A stretch of DNA of 64,000 bases from Avibacterium avium (GTDB lineage: Bacteria > Pseudomonadota > Gammaproteobacteria > Enterobacterales > Pasteurellaceae): contig NZ_UGSP01000001.1 in the NCBI RefSeq assembly GCF_900454535.1, forward strand, positions 1,299,501-1,363,500, read 5' to 3'. Under the pieces are notes generated by a model. It was not told the origin of the DNA and did no database searches. It saw nothing but the letters and a program-made list of their open reading frames with translations. Numbering within the stretch: position 1 is the stretch's first letter; each line of letters begins with the position of its first letter. Below, piece by piece: positions 40,657 to 51,158 of this stretch. Both the position numbers and the translations under genes were made by a program.

Positions 40657-42315
40657 TTATAAAAATGTCCATAACAAAATGGCCAATAATTGTGGTGAAA
40701 TAATCCTTAAGAACATTACGAGTGGATATACCGTGGCATAAGAGAGCGCCGCAACACCGCTGTCTTCTTTAATGGCATTGGCAAAGGCTAAAGCAGGTGG
40801 ATCGGTCATTGAGCCTGCAAGCAATCCGCATAAAGAGAGATAGTTTAATTTGAGATACAGTCGTGCGATAAGCGCGGTTGTCATTAATGGAATAAAGGTT
40901 ATTAAAATACCATAGCCCATCCATTCAAGCCCAGAGCCATTAACGAGTGTATCCACAAAGTTACCGCCAGATTTTAACCCGACTACGGCAAGGAACAGAA
41001 CGATGCCAATCTCGCGTAAGGCTAAGTTGGCACTTGGTGGCATAAACCAGTAGAGTTTTCCGATACTACCAATTCTGGCCAAAATCAGCGCGACCACTAA
41101 TGGCCCGCCAGCTAAACCAAGTTTAAGTGCTACTGGGAAGCCTGGAATATAAAATGGAATGGAGCCTACAAGCACACCTAAGCCAATTCCGATAAAGACA
41201 GGAAGCATTTGTACTTGTTGCAGTTTTTGTTGCGCATTGCCGATTAATGCAATGGCGTTATCAATCACATCAGAGCGTCCGACAATGTGTAGTACATCAC
41301 CAAATTGTAAGGTGGTATCAGCACTTGGCACAAGATCTACCCCTGCACGGTTTAGGCGAGAAATCACCACGCCATATTTTTGATGAATACCAAGGGATTT
41401 AATTTTTTTACCGAGTACTTTTTCATTGGTAACCACAATGCGCTCGGAGCGTAAATCCCCTGTGAGCGTAGAACGTGGCACATCAACTTCCTCGCCAATC
41501 ACTAAACGCATTTTGCGTAAGGTGTGAGATTCCCCCACCAAGTGCAATAAATCATCAAGGAAAATTTCGGTATCTGCGTTAGGAACACTCACATTCTCAC
41601 CACGTTTTAGGCGAGAACACACCACATCTTTACTTTCAAAACCGGGGATTTCGACCAACGGCAAACCATTTAAGTTAGGGTTAGTAACGCGCACATTAAT
41701 TGAGCGAAGGCTTTCTTTATCTTGTCCACTTTCTTTTTGTGAACGCAGTGCTTCTTCATCAATTTTTATCTTAAAAAACAACCGCACTAGCCACATTGTG
41801 AGCAAAATTCCGCAGATCCCAAAAGGATACGCAACCGCATAAGCCATACCCATATGGCCTGTGGTTTGCGTCATTCCTAATTCAGACAGAATTTGTTGCC
41901 CAGCCCCCAAAGACGGCGTGTTGGTTACCGCACCAGAATAGATCCCCAAAATAACATCAAGTGGCACTTCTGCTGCTTTATATAGCACCACCACACTCGC
42001 TGCACCGAGTAGTACAATGAGCATCGCTAAGCCATTGAGTTTTAAGCCAGATTCGCGTAATGAAGCAAAGAACCCCGGCCCCACCTGAATACCAATGGTG
42101 TAAACAAACAAAATGAGTCCAAACTCTTGAATAAAATGTAAGGTATGGGTGTCTAAATGCAGGCCATATTGATTGGTGAAGTGGGCGACAATAATACCAC
42201 CAAATAGCACGCCACCAATACCTAAACCCACGCCACGGATTTTGAAATGCCCGATCCATAGCCCCACAACAGCAACCAGCGCAAGAATACTGATTGTGAC
42301 TGCAATCTCGCTCAT
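40657..42315 (-). CDS. Putative transporter, YidE/YbjL (AspT-Al exchanger) family
   Basis: A 552-residue membrane protein built as two halves of five to six helices each around a cytoplasmic region. The central region holds two TrkA-C (RCK-C) domains at about residues 195-280 and 285-370; LHIVGRS and LHLVGES are matching motifs in the two copies. The N half contains [16 protein letters not shown] and the C half [17 protein letters not shown], the duplicated motif of the aspartate:alanine exchanger family. Substrate unknown. Homologue of HI0035. Confidence 0.9.
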   Translation of the reverse strand: MSEIAVTISILALVAVVGLWIGHFKIRGVGLGIGGVLFGGIIVAHFTNQYGLHLDTHTLHFIQEFGLILFVYTIGIQVGPGFFASLRESGLKLNGLAMLIVLLGAASVVVLYKAAEVPLDVILGIYSGAVTNTPSLGAGQQILSELGMTQTTGHMGMAYAVAYPFGICGILLTMWLVRLFFKIKIDEEALRSQKESGQDKESLRSINVRVTNPNLNGLPLVEIPGFESKDVVCSRLKRGENVSVPNADTEIFLDDLLHLVGESHTLRKMRLVIGEEVDVPRSTLTGDLRSERIVVTNEKVLGKKIKSLGIHQKYGVVISRLNRAGVDLVPSADTTLQFGDVLHIVGRSDVIDNAIALIGNAQQKLQQVQMLPVFIGIGLGVLVGSIPFYIPGFPVALKLGLAGGPLVVALILARIGSIGKLYWFMPPSANLALREIGIVLFLAVVGLKSGGNFVDTLVNGSGLEWMGYGILITFIPLMTTALIARLYLKLNYLSLCGLLAGSMTDPPALAFANAIKEDSGVAALSYATVYPLVMFLRIISPQLLAILLWTFL

Positions 42316-42516
42316 AACAACCTCAAAAATTGAATTTCACTAGAGAAAATTATACCAATCTCTAGGTAGAAAGCATAAATTAAAGTCTAAAAGTTTAATC
42401 TACATCACATTTTTCTTGTAAGTGCGGTGATTTTTGCTTACATTTTTTGAACAAAGTTAAAATTTAGCTCTCTAACAAAGCAGAATTTTTATTCGCTTTT
42501 ACTCGGAATTACAATA

Positions 42517-44301
42517 ATGAATTGGTCAGAAGTCTTGTTATCTTCTTTGCAATGGATCTTGCAAAGTTTACTTATTGTCAGCATTGTTTTTACGCTTATT
42601 TTTAGTCTATTAGTAAAAACAACAGATTGGGCAAGTCAATTTTGGCGCTTGGCTCAACCTTATCTTTCAGTGAAAAAAAATTGGCGTCCGTTTGCTTACT
42701 TTTGGGTGATCATTTTCTTTAATTTGATCTCAGTGCGCTTGGATATTCTTTTTTCTGAATGGTATAACGCAATGTACACCAGCTTGCAGGAAATGAACGT
42801 AACGGTTTTTTGGCAGCAAATGATCGTTTTTTCACTGCTTGCAACAGTTCACGTTTGTAACGTACTTTTAACCTATTACATCTCTCAACGTTTCACCATT
42901 CAATGGCGAACTTGGTTGAACCAACATTATTTAGACAAATGGATCAAAAACAAAGCCTATTACAAAACTCAATATGGCATAACGCAGTTAGATAACCCCG
43001 ATCAGCGTATTCAACAAGATATTGAATCCTATATCAGCCGCTCACTGAGCTTTGCAACAGGCGTGATCTCTTCCAGCGTTTCTTTAGTAGCATTTACCCT
43101 GATTTTATGGAATCTTTCTGGCCCAATGGCAATTTTAGGCATTGAAATTCCCCATATGATGGTATTTCTAGTGTTTACTTATGTGCTGATCACAAGTTTG
43201 ATTGCCTTTAGAATTGGACGACCATTGATTAAGCTCAATTTTGCCAATGAAAGACTTAACGCAAATTATCGTTATTCTCTGATCCGCCTGAAAGAATACG
43301 CTGAAAGCATTGCATTTTATCGCGGTGAAAAAATGGAACAGAATCTACTGGTGCAACAATTCAACCGCATTATTGGCAATATTTGGCAATTAATTTACCG
43401 CACTTTAAAGTTATCAGGCTTTAATTTGGTGGTTTCTCAGGTTTCCGTGATTTTTCCATTGCTTATTCAAGCCGTGCGTTATTTTAACCAACAAATCAAA
43501 TTAGGCGATTTAATGCAAACCGCGCAAGCTTTCGGAAAAGTGGAATCGGCCTTGTCCTTTTATCGTAATGCGTATGATGATTTTGCCGCTTACCGTGCCG
43601 TATTGGATCGTCTAACTGGTTTTCAAACAGCAATCGAACAAGCAAGCCAACCAACAAAAATTCAATTACACCAAACCAATGGCCCATTGCAGGTTGAAAA
43701 TTTAACGATTCAAACACCAAATGGCGAAATTTTATTAGAAAATCTCATGCTGAATTTACAACAAGGCGATTATTTACTAATTCAAGGTGATTCTGGCGTG
43801 GGAAAAACAACCTTATTACGCAGCTTAGCAGGACTTTGGCCTTATGCAGAAGGAACTGTGAGCTACCCAACAGAACAAGCCCTATTTCTATCTCAAAAGC
43901 CTTATCTTCCACAAGGACGCTTAATCGATGCGCTTTATTATCCCGCATTAGCCGATGAAAATGTGGATTTCACAAGCATCGAACAGATTATGCAACAAGT
44001 AAATCTTGGCCATCTTAGTGATAGACTAGAACAAGAAAATGACTGGACACGAGTGCTTTCCCTTGGTGAGCAACAACGCCTAGCATTCGCCCGCTTATTA
44101 TTGCATAAACCACTTATCGCTTTTCTTGATGAAGCTACGGCAAGTATGGATGAAGGGCTTGAAGATGCAATGTATCGCCTAATCCGAACCGCATTACCGA
44201 ATACCACTATTATCAGTGTGGGTCATCGTTCTACCTTGCTAAAACACCACGCTCTACAACTTAAAATTCTGCCGACTAAAAAATGGGCATTGTTAAAATG
44301 A
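42517..44301 (+). CDS. ABC transporter with fused permease and ATPase, SbmA/YddA type
   Basis: A 594-residue fusion of an SbmA/BacA-like membrane domain (about 1-340; RFTIQWRTWLNQHYLDKWI and DNPDQRIQQDI are typical) and an ATPase domain (about 385-590) with Walker A GDSGVGKTTLLRSLAGLWP, signature LSLGEQQRLAFARL and Walker B IAFLDEATASMD. The family contains YddA and the vitamin B12 or peptide transporters; the substrate cannot be told. It stands next to the YidE-like gene, as in H. influenzae (HI0035-HI0036). Confidence 0.9.
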   Translation: MNWSEVLLSSLQWILQSLLIVSIVFTLIFSLLVKTTDWASQFWRLAQPYLSVKKNWRPFAYFWVIIFFNLISVRLDILFSEWYNAMYTSLQEMNVTVFWQQMIVFSLLATVHVCNVLLTYYISQRFTIQWRTWLNQHYLDKWIKNKAYYKTQYGITQLDNPDQRIQQDIESYISRSLSFATGVISSSVSLVAFTLILWNLSGPMAILGIEIPHMMVFLVFTYVLITSLIAFRIGRPLIKLNFANERLNANYRYSLIRLKEYAESIAFYRGEKMEQNLLVQQFNRIIGNIWQLIYRTLKLSGFNLVVSQVSVIFPLLIQAVRYFNQQIKLGDLMQTAQAFGKVESALSFYRNAYDDFAAYRAVLDRLTGFQTAIEQASQPTKIQLHQTNGPLQVENLTIQTPNGEILLENLMLNLQQGDYLLIQGDSGVGKTTLLRSLAGLWPYAEGTVSYPTEQALFLSQKPYLPQGRLIDALYYPALADENVDFTSIEQIMQQVNLGHLSDRLEQENDWTRVLSLGEQQRLAFARLLLHKPLIAFLDEATASMDEGLEDAMYRLIRTALPNTTIISVGHRSTLLKHHALQLKILPTKKWALLK

Positions 44302-44402
44302 AAAACAAATGAGGTGAAAATTTGGCAAAATAGTACCGCACTTTTTGAGCCACTAAGGATAATCCTTAATAGTTTAGGTGACGCTTTGCATAGGAAAATC
44401 GG

Positions 44403-44444
44403 AAAGACTAGGCTTATCAACATAACCTAGTCTTTTCTATTTTA
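44403..44444 (+). terminator. Terminator downstream of the YddA-like gene
   Basis: AAAGACTAGG / CCTAGTCTTT (44403-44412, 44426-44435), a 10-bp stem followed by TCTATTTTATTTT. It lies 100 bp past the stop and before cra. Confidence 0.8.
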
Positions 44445-44540
44445 TTTTGTGAAGCTGATCAAAAATTTTAGTTTTATTTCATAACAAAATAGAATAAAAG
44501 TGATAGAATTTTTGCGATTTACATATTAAAAGGAGTTGAT

Positions 44541-45533
44541 ATGAAACTTGATGAATTAGCTAAATTAGCTGGTGTTTCTCGCACAACGGTGAGCTATGTT
44601 GTTAATGGCAAGGCCAAACAATATCGCGTGAGTGATAAAACCATTGAAAAAGTGCAGTCGCTAATCAAAAAATACGATTTTAAACCGAATGCGATGGCGG
44701 CTGGGTTGAGAGCGGGAAAAACCAATACCATTGGGTTGATTATTCCTGATTTTGAAAATATGAGCTATGCGAGAATTGCTCATCAGCTTGAACAAAAGTT
44801 TCGTGAAAAAGGTTATCAGTTGCTGATTGCCTGTTCTAATGATAATCCAAATAATGAGATGGCTTGTGCCAAGCATCTTTTCCAACGCAAAATTGATGCG
44901 CTGATTGTTTCTACTTCATTGCCGGCGGATAATTTGTTTTATCAGCAAAGTGAAGTGCCAGTTTTTGGTTTTGACCGTAAGATCAGCGGGGATAATGTGA
45001 TCAATGTGCTATCTGATGATAGAAATGATGCTTATCGTTTGGCGCAGGATTTGTTTAAACAGCAATCTTTTAATAACGTACTCTTTTTGGGCGCGTTACC
45101 TGAATTGCCAACCAGTAAAGAGCGTGAATTAGGCTTTCGTGAGGCATTAAAAGAGCGGTCAGAAAATTCGGTAGAATTTCTTTATAGTGGCCAATTCCAC
45201 CGTGATTCTGCAGCGCAAACTTTTGAACAATGGCTTGTAACAAATTCGTTGCCAGATGCGTTGTTTGTTACGTCTTTGACATTGTTACAGGGTATATTCC
45301 AAGTGCTACTAAGACAGAATAAAGGGATTCCGCAACAATTAGCGATTGCTACTTTTGGGGATCACGAAATGTTGGAATTATTAGCCAATAAAACCTTATG
45401 TGCGGTGCAAGATCATAAGAAAATTGCCGATAAATTGCTTAATTTAGTGTTAGAACGGCTTAACCATAAATCTGAATCAGAAAGCTTACCAGAACCAACT
45501 AAGGTATTGCGCGATTTAGTTTATCATTGCTAA
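44541..45533 (+). CDS. cra: Catabolite repressor/activator Cra (FruR), LacI family
   Basis: A 330-residue LacI-type regulator. The N-terminal helix-turn-helix (MKLDELAKLAGVSRTTVSYV) and hinge (VNGKAKQYRVSDKTIEKV) are almost those of E. coli Cra, and the effector domain keeps the Cra-specific blocks AAGLRAGKTNTIGLIIPD and QLLIACSNDNPNNEM. Cra senses fructose phosphates and controls carbon flux genes. The fru genes are not adjacent here. Ribosome site AAAAGGAG; its stop overlaps the convergent sanA stop by a few bases. Confidence 0.92.
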   Translation: MKLDELAKLAGVSRTTVSYVVNGKAKQYRVSDKTIEKVQSLIKKYDFKPNAMAAGLRAGKTNTIGLIIPDFENMSYARIAHQLEQKFREKGYQLLIACSNDNPNNEMACAKHLFQRKIDALIVSTSLPADNLFYQQSEVPVFGFDRKISGDNVINVLSDDRNDAYRLAQDLFKQQSFNNVLFLGALPELPTSKERELGFREALKERSENSVEFLYSGQFHRDSAAQTFEQWLVTNSLPDALFVTSLTLLQGIFQVLLRQNKGIPQQLAIATFGDHEMLELLANKTLCAVQDHKKIADKLLNLVLERLNHKSESESLPEPTKVLRDLVYHC

Positions 45534-46228
45534 TCAGCCAAAGGCGGTGGCGGCAGTGGTTCTGGTTTGCCTAAAAAGTGCGGTTCTTTTTCGATTAAAA
45601 GATCAAGCACCGCCTGTACTCTTGCGAAAAACTCGCGGAAACGTACAAAGGTATAACCACTCGGGTATTCCGCCGCAAAGCAGATTGCGTCAATATTATG
45701 ATATTTGGCAATGAATAAAGCCCGTTCACAATGAAAACGCTGTGTAATAATGGTGATGGAATGGGCTTTAAACACTTGATCGGCGCGGATCACAGAATCT
45801 AAGGTGCGAAATCCTGCATAGTCGCGATACATATACTCTTCTGGCACCCCCATTTTTTTCAAATCTTTGAACATTGTGCGTGGTTCGTTATATTCCACAG
45901 TGCGGTTATCTCCGCTAAGCAGTAAATAATCTACTTTGCGTTCTTTAAATAGTTCACTTGCTGCATTCAAACGGTAAGAATAAAACAGATTTGGCGTATT
46001 TTTAGCGAAATATTTTGATGTGCCTAGCACCAACCCATAAGGGCGATAGGGTAGTTTATTGATGTCCGTATAAATACCTTGGCGAACGTAAAAGCCGATT
46101 GCCTGATCGATCAGCACCAAAACGAAAACACACAAAAAAAGACAAAACAGACTGTATTGCAAAAATTTGCGTGGTAGATAGCTCAGCCACCGAAAAGAAA
46201 AAAGGTAACGGAAAAAGGATTTCAGCAT
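45530..46228 (-). CDS. sanA: SanA-family envelope protein (DUF218)
   Basis: A 232-residue protein with one N-terminal membrane helix (about 26-46) and a periplasmic DUF218/YdcF-like domain: YGLVLGTSKYFAKNTPN, YRLNAASELFKERKVDYLLLSGDN, and ITQRFHCERALFIA. E. coli SanA affects outer-membrane permeability and vancomycin tolerance at high temperature. A Pro-rich tail (PEPLPPPPLAD) ends the protein. It converges on cra with the two stops overlapping. Confidence 0.9.
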   Translation of the reverse strand: MLKSFFRYLFSFRWLSYLPRKFLQYSLFCLFLCVFVLVLIDQAIGFYVRQGIYTDINKLPYRPYGLVLGTSKYFAKNTPNLFYSYRLNAASELFKERKVDYLLLSGDNRTVEYNEPRTMFKDLKKMGVPEEYMYRDYAGFRTLDSVIRADQVFKAHSITIITQRFHCERALFIAKYHNIDAICFAAEYPSGYTFVRFREFFARVQAVLDLLIEKEPHFLGKPEPLPPPPLAD

Positions 46229-46304
46229 AAAATTCGTATTTTTTTATTTCTTACTCATCAAAATAATAAAAAACACTAGTAAATTCAAGTAAATTTATTC
46301 TAAA

Positions 46305-46342
46305 ATACGTCTAGAAGTTTAGACGTCTAAAATTTCTTGACA
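46305..46342 (+). promoter_or_regulatory. MetJ operator and promoter of metX
   Basis: Three adjacent 8-bp met boxes (ATACGTCT 46305-46312, AGAAGTTT 46313-46320, AGACGTCT 46321-46328) match the MetJ consensus AGACGTCT; the last is perfect. TTGACA (-35) follows at 46337-46342. MetJ with S-adenosylmethionine would block this promoter. Confidence 0.85.
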
Positions 46343-46413
46343 AGGTATAGGGCTAAGGGTAGTTTATGTATCCTACCTTGGCAAGATCGCATCAATGAAG
46401 TAATGGATAGGCA

Positions 46414-47493
46414 ATGGCAGTACAAACAGCAACACTCTTTACACAAACACCGCTCAACCTCACCTTAGGTGGGGAGCTTGGACATATTGATGTTGCTTAC
46501 CAAACCTATGGCAAGTTGAATGCGGATAAAAGCAATGCGGTGCTGATTTGCCACGCCTTAACTGGCGATGCTGAACCCTATAATGATGACCCTAATCAAG
46601 CAGGTTGGTGGCAAAATTTTATGGGAGAGGGCTTGGCGTTGGATACGTCAAAATATTTTTTCATTTGCTCTAACGTGCTAGGTGGCTGCAAAGGCACAAC
46701 AGGGCCAGCATCAATCAATCCACAGACACAAAAGCCTTATGGCAGCCAGTTTCCGCATATCCTTGTGCAGGATATCGTCAAGGTGCAAAAAGCCCTGATC
46801 GATTATCTTGAAATCCCCCATTTAAAAGGCATTGTTGGTGGTTCGTTCGGCGGAATGCAAGCCACTCAATGGGCGATTGATTATCCTGATTTTATGGATA
46901 ATATCGTCAATCTTTGTTCATCTCTTTATTTTAGTGCGGAAGCCATTGGTTTTAATCACGTTATGCGCCAAGCCATTATCACTGATCCTAATTTTAATAA
47001 TGGCGATTATTATGACGGTGAACCGCCCTCGCAAGGGCTGGCAATTGCGCGAATGTTAGGAATGCTCACTTATCGCACGGATATTCAGCTAGCCAAAGCC
47101 TTTGGACGTGCCACGAAAGTAGAAGGGCAGTATTGGGGCGATTATTTTCAAGTGGAATCTTATCTCAGTTATCAAGGTCAAAAATTTCTCGATCGTTTTG
47201 ATGCCAATAGTTATTTGCATTTGTTGCGTGCATTGGATTTGTACGATCCTGCGTTAGGTTATGAAAGTACAGAGCAGGCATTGTCGCGTATTAAAGCGCG
47301 TTACACCTTGATTGGCGTGACTAATGATCAGCTTTTCAAAGCCGTGGACGTGAGAAAAAGTAAAACTATGCTTGAACAAGCTGGCGTTGATTTGAGCTAT
47401 CACGAATTCCCTTCCGATTACGGCCACGATGCCTTTTTGGTGGCTTATGATGCCTTTGAAAATCCGATTAGGGCTGGTTTAGAAAATCTTTAG
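46414..47493 (+). CDS. metX: Homoserine O-acetyltransferase
   Basis: Alpha/beta-hydrolase fold enzyme that acetylates homoserine, the first step of methionine synthesis by the acetyl route; 359 residues. The nucleophile elbow [13 protein letters not shown] contains the catalytic Ser; the His comes in the C-terminal [10 protein letters not shown] and the Asp just before. [17 protein letters not shown] is typical for MetX. MetJ boxes upstream support a methionine role. The equivalent in H. influenzae is HI1263. Confidence 0.94.
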   Translation: MAVQTATLFTQTPLNLTLGGELGHIDVAYQTYGKLNADKSNAVLICHALTGDAEPYNDDPNQAGWWQNFMGEGLALDTSKYFFICSNVLGGCKGTTGPASINPQTQKPYGSQFPHILVQDIVKVQKALIDYLEIPHLKGIVGGSFGGMQATQWAIDYPDFMDNIVNLCSSLYFSAEAIGFNHVMRQAIITDPNFNNGDYYDGEPPSQGLAIARMLGMLTYRTDIQLAKAFGRATKVEGQYWGDYFQVESYLSYQGQKFLDRFDANSYLHLLRALDLYDPALGYESTEQALSRIKARYTLIGVTNDQLFKAVDVRKSKTMLEQAGVDLSYHEFPSDYGHDAFLVAYDAFENPIRAGLENL

Positions 47494-47503
47494 AAAAATT
47501 GAG

Positions 47504-47547
47504 AAAAAAACACCGCACTTTATGCAAAAAAGTGCGGTGTTTTCTCA
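47504..47547. terminator. Uptake-signal hairpin terminator metX/treC
   Basis: GAGAAAAAAACACCGCACTTT pairs with AAAGTGCGGTGTTTTCTC between the convergent metX and treC genes; the stem contains the two uptake signals and T-rich flanks on both strands. Confidence 0.85.
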
Positions 47548-47567
47548 ATAAATTTTTCTACAACGGT

Positions 47568-49259
47568 TTATTTTTGATAGAAATACAGCCCTTGGAATGG
47601 CTCAAGGGTAAGCTGGTTTGCCACTTGTGGCTGGCTGGTTTGAATATGGCTGTTTTCGAGCAATGTCCATTGCTGATTTGCCAAATCCGCAGGCAGTTCA
47701 ATTTGTTGTGGTTTACCCGTTAAATTGGCTAAAACTAACAATTTTTCCTCCGCACTTTCACGCAGATAAGTCCATACATCAGGTGAAGTTGGGTTGAGAT
47801 CTTGATAGTTTCCCTCAATGAAAATCGGATATTGCTTACGTAAGGCGATGAGGCGTTGATAAGTATAAAATACCGATTGTTCATCTGCCAGCGCGTGTTC
47901 CACGTTAATCTCTGCACGTCCAACGCCAATCCAAGGCTCAACGTGGCTAAAACCGCAATAGCTGCCATTGTTCCATTGCATTGGCGTGCGGCTGTTATCG
48001 CGCGATTTTTGTGCCAAAATTTTCATTAATAGATCTTCGTCCATTCCCTGTTCACGCAGTTCGGCGAACATATTTAGGCTTTCTACATCACGATATTGGC
48101 TGATTTCGGTGAAATTTGGATTGGTCATTCCGATTTCTTCGCCTTGATAAATATAAGGCGTGCCTTCCATTCCGTGCAGCACCATTGCGAGCATTTTGGC
48201 AGACTGCTGATGCCATTTGCCTTCATCACCAAAACGAGAAACAATGCGTGGCTGATCGTGGTTGCACCAAAAGAGCGCATTCCACGCTTTGCCATGCATT
48301 CCTTGTTGCCAATAATTAAAAATTTGCTTTAACTCCACAAAATCTGGCTTGGCGTGCGTCCATTTTTCGCCATTTGGATAATCCACTTTTAGATGATGGA
48401 AATTAAAGGTCATTGATAATTCCGAACCTTGATTGTTAGCATATTGCTGACAATGTTCAAGGCTTGTGGAGGACATTTCGCCCACCGTCATCAGGTTGCG
48501 CGGTTGGAATACTTCACGGCTTAATTCTTGCATAAATTCGTGAATGCGCGGGCCATCAGTATAGAAACGGCGGCCATCACCTTGATTATCATTAGGAAAA
48601 TCTTGGTTTTTGGAAACCAGATTGATCACGTCTAAACGCAAGCCGTCCACGCCTTTGTCTGCCCAGAAATGACAAATCTTTTGTAATTCTGACCGCACTT
48701 GTGGATTTTCCCAATTCAGATCCGCCTGTTCCGTGGCGAAAAGGTGCAAATAATGTTTGCCAACGCGCTCATTCCATTTCCACGCATTGCCGCCAAATTT
48801 AGAACGCCAATTATTCGGTGGCGTCTTGGCATCATCACCACGCCAAATATAAAATTGATGATAAGGGCTTTGCGGATCTTGCGCCGCTTTGAACCATTGA
48901 TGCTCCGTTGAGGTGTGGTTAAACACCATATCCATAATAATACGGATATTGCGTTGATGCGCTTGCTCAACCAGCTGTTCAAAATCTTGCATTGTGCCGC
49001 AAGTAGGATCAATAGCGCAATAATCGGCTACATCATAGCCATTATCCACCTGTGGCGATACATAAATTGGTGTGATCCAAATAGCATCTACGCCCAGTTT
49101 TTGCAGATAATCTAAACGCTGAATTATGCCTTGCAAATCGCCAATGCCGTTGCCTGTGGTATCTTGGAAACTTTTCGGATAAATCTGATAAATTACCCCA
49201 TTTTTCCACCATTGCGGACGAGATTGCGCAGGCCAAAGTGCGGTGTTTTTTTCTGTCAT
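47568..49259 (-). CDS. treC: Trehalose-6-phosphate hydrolase
   Basis: GH13 alpha-amylase-family enzyme cleaving trehalose 6-phosphate to glucose and glucose 6-phosphate; 563 residues, cytoplasmic. Catalytic regions: MDMVFNHTSTEHQWF, DGLRLDVINLVSKN (nucleophile Asp), MTVGEMSS (acid/base Glu) and FWCNHDQPRIVSRFG. The start at 49259 fits the family N terminus (WWKNGVIYQIYPKSFQDTTG). It lies 10 bases after treB, so the two are co-transcribed. Confidence 0.95.
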   Translation of the reverse strand: MTEKNTALWPAQSRPQWWKNGVIYQIYPKSFQDTTGNGIGDLQGIIQRLDYLQKLGVDAIWITPIYVSPQVDNGYDVADYCAIDPTCGTMQDFEQLVEQAHQRNIRIIMDMVFNHTSTEHQWFKAAQDPQSPYHQFYIWRGDDAKTPPNNWRSKFGGNAWKWNERVGKHYLHLFATEQADLNWENPQVRSELQKICHFWADKGVDGLRLDVINLVSKNQDFPNDNQGDGRRFYTDGPRIHEFMQELSREVFQPRNLMTVGEMSSTSLEHCQQYANNQGSELSMTFNFHHLKVDYPNGEKWTHAKPDFVELKQIFNYWQQGMHGKAWNALFWCNHDQPRIVSRFGDEGKWHQQSAKMLAMVLHGMEGTPYIYQGEEIGMTNPNFTEISQYRDVESLNMFAELREQGMDEDLLMKILAQKSRDNSRTPMQWNNGSYCGFSHVEPWIGVGRAEINVEHALADEQSVFYTYQRLIALRKQYPIFIEGNYQDLNPTSPDVWTYLRESAEEKLLVLANLTGKPQQIELPADLANQQWTLLENSHIQTSQPQVANQLTLEPFQGLYFYQK

Positions 49260-49269
49260 TTTTTCACCC

Positions 49270-50688
49270 TTATTCTGGAAGTGTGCCATTTGCCGCGCGG
49301 CGTTTATACACGATCATTGTTAAAATTAATGGCACAACCACGGCCACCACCATCGCTAAAGCAAATACGCCCCAGAATGGTAATTGAATGGAAAGAATAC
49401 CTGGTAAACCACCCACGCCGATACTGTTTGCCAACACGCCATTTAAGCCGCAGATTAAGCCAGCAAAGGCAGAACCAATCATTGCACAAAGCATCGGGAA
49501 GCGGTATTTCAAGTTGATCCCATACATTGCCGGCTCGGTTACACCAAGATAAGCGGAAATGGTTGCAGGCACGGAAATTTCACGCTCATTGGCTTTTTTG
49601 CTCACAATCACAATGGCTAACACAGCAGAAGCTTGCGCGATGTTAGAAAGTGCGATCATCGGCCAAACAGGTGTACCGCCGATGTTTTGGATCATTTGCA
49701 TATCAATCGCAAGAGTGGTTTGATGCACACCGGTGATCACCAATGGCGCATAAAGGAAGCCAAATAATGTCGCACCAATCGGGGCGAAGCTGCCGGTTAA
49801 TCCTGCACGCACCACATAAGCCACACCATTACCAATTTCACGACCAATCGGCCCGATAATAGAATGAGCAAGGAACACAGCGATGATTAATGAAGTGACT
49901 GGCACGATCACTAAATTTAATGAAGCAGGCACAATGCGGCGTAAACGGGTTTCGATCCAACCTAAGGCAAGACCGGCCAAAATAGATGGAATCACCTGTG
50001 CTTGATAGCCCACTTTATCAATGCTGAACCAGCCGAAATCCCACATTTCAGGAATCTTAGAGCCGAGATCATAAGAATTCATTAATTGTGGTGAAACAAG
50101 CGTAACCCCAAGGACGATCCCCAAAATTGGCGAACCGCCCATTTTTTTCACGGTGGACCAACAAATTCCCACTGGCAAATAGAAGAAAATCGCCTCACCA
50201 ATTAACCATAGGAAAGAATGGATTGTCGCCCACATCGGGTGGGTTTGCACCAAGGTTTTGCCGTCAAACATTGGAATATCACCAATCACATTGCGGAAAC
50301 CTAAAATCAAACCACCACTAATTAAGGCAGGGAGAAGCGGAATGAAAATCTCGGCAAAATGCGAGATAAGTTGTTCATACCATTTCATATTTTGGCGTGC
50401 AGCCACTTTCGCTTGTTCTTTATTCGCTTCAGAAATTTGCGTTTGTTTCACTAATTCTTGGTAATAAAGATCCACTTCAGGCCCGATCACCACCTGAAAT
50501 TGCCCCGCATTAGTAAAGCAACCTTTCACCATTGGCAAGGCTTCAATGCCTTTCACATCGGCAATTTCAGGTTGATTTAACACAAAACGCAAACGCGTAA
50601 TACAATGTGTTGCTGTCGCAATATTCTCTTTCCCACCAATTAGCTGGATTAATTGCGTGATATATTGAGGATTAATTTTCTTTGCCAT
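49270..50688 (-). CDS. treB: PTS trehalose-specific EIIBC component
   Basis: A 472-residue transporter that imports and phosphorylates trehalose. The N-terminal EIIB domain (residues 1-90) has the phosphocysteine in ATATHCITRLRF. The EIIC domain follows with about ten helices and the sugar-binding motif LGVTEPAMYGINLKYRFP. It lacks an EIIA domain, which must come from the glucose-type EIIA elsewhere. The next gene, treC, uses the product trehalose 6-phosphate. Confidence 0.95.
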   Translation of the reverse strand: MAKKINPQYITQLIQLIGGKENIATATHCITRLRFVLNQPEIADVKGIEALPMVKGCFTNAGQFQVVIGPEVDLYYQELVKQTQISEANKEQAKVAARQNMKWYEQLISHFAEIFIPLLPALISGGLILGFRNVIGDIPMFDGKTLVQTHPMWATIHSFLWLIGEAIFFYLPVGICWSTVKKMGGSPILGIVLGVTLVSPQLMNSYDLGSKIPEMWDFGWFSIDKVGYQAQVIPSILAGLALGWIETRLRRIVPASLNLVIVPVTSLIIAVFLAHSIIGPIGREIGNGVAYVVRAGLTGSFAPIGATLFGFLYAPLVITGVHQTTLAIDMQMIQNIGGTPVWPMIALSNIAQASAVLAIVIVSKKANEREISVPATISAYLGVTEPAMYGINLKYRFPMLCAMIGSAFAGLICGLNGVLANSIGVGGLPGILSIQLPFWGVFALAMVVAVVVPLILTMIVYKRRAANGTLPE

Positions 50689-50750
50689 AATTTTTCCTTT
50701 CGTCTAAAAAATGTTCGTGCGTATCTTACGCCTTTTTATTTTTCTCTCAA

Positions 50751-50783
50751 TGGGAACGTTCCCAATCTGTGATCTAAATCACA
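50751..50783 (-). promoter_or_regulatory. TreR operator and CRP site upstream of treBC
   Basis: TGGGAACGTTCCCA (50751-50764) is a perfect palindrome of the form seen at tre operators. TGTGATCTAAATCACA (50768-50783) is a perfect CRP consensus palindrome. Both lie within 100 bp of the treB start and suggest repression by TreR and activation by cAMP-CRP. Inferred from sequence only. Confidence 0.8.
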
Positions 50784-50876
50784 TATTTAGATGAAAAATA
50801 GGGCAGTGATAAGATAAAAGGAAAATCAAGCAAAAGTGCGGTGAGAAATTTGGGGATTTTCTACGAAGAAGATTGA

Positions 50877-51158
50877 TTAACGCAAATTTGAACCCTTGGG
50901 ATAAAAATCTGCAATGATAACAATCTCATTGACGACAATGAATTTTACAGAATGTCCATATTTCAATGGGTAAATATGGAAATTTCCATCATCATAAGCT
51001 GCAGCGACAAAGCTGAGTTTTTCAGCGGTTGAACGCATTGTTTCTAAAAAAGTTTCAGCAATGTTTTTATTCAGACTGTCATTATAAATATAGTCTGCCT
51101 TATCTAATAATTTCGCCTCTGCACGATCAGACCAAAATATAAGGTAATCTTGTTTCAT
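50877..51158 (-). CDS. RelE/ParE-family toxin
   Basis: A 93-residue small basic protein. It matches the ParE/RelE superfamily layout: LIFWSDRAEAKLLDKADYIY (first strand and helix), a Lys/His-rich middle (FHIYPLKYGHSVKFIV) and a final strand NEIVIIADFYPK. ParE-type toxins attack gyrase and RelE types cut mRNA; which applies is not clear. It begins one base into the stop of the antitoxin gene (TGATG). Confidence 0.85.
   Translation of the reverse strand: MKQDYLIFWSDRAEAKLLDKADYIYNDSLNKNIAETFLETMRSTAEKLSFVAAAYDDGNFHIYPLKYGHSVKFIVVNEIVIIADFYPKGSNLR

Noticed and set aside
49131-49517. 128-codon plus-strand open frame across treB-treC
   Set aside because: It lies antisense to two well supported genes and has no protein-like features.
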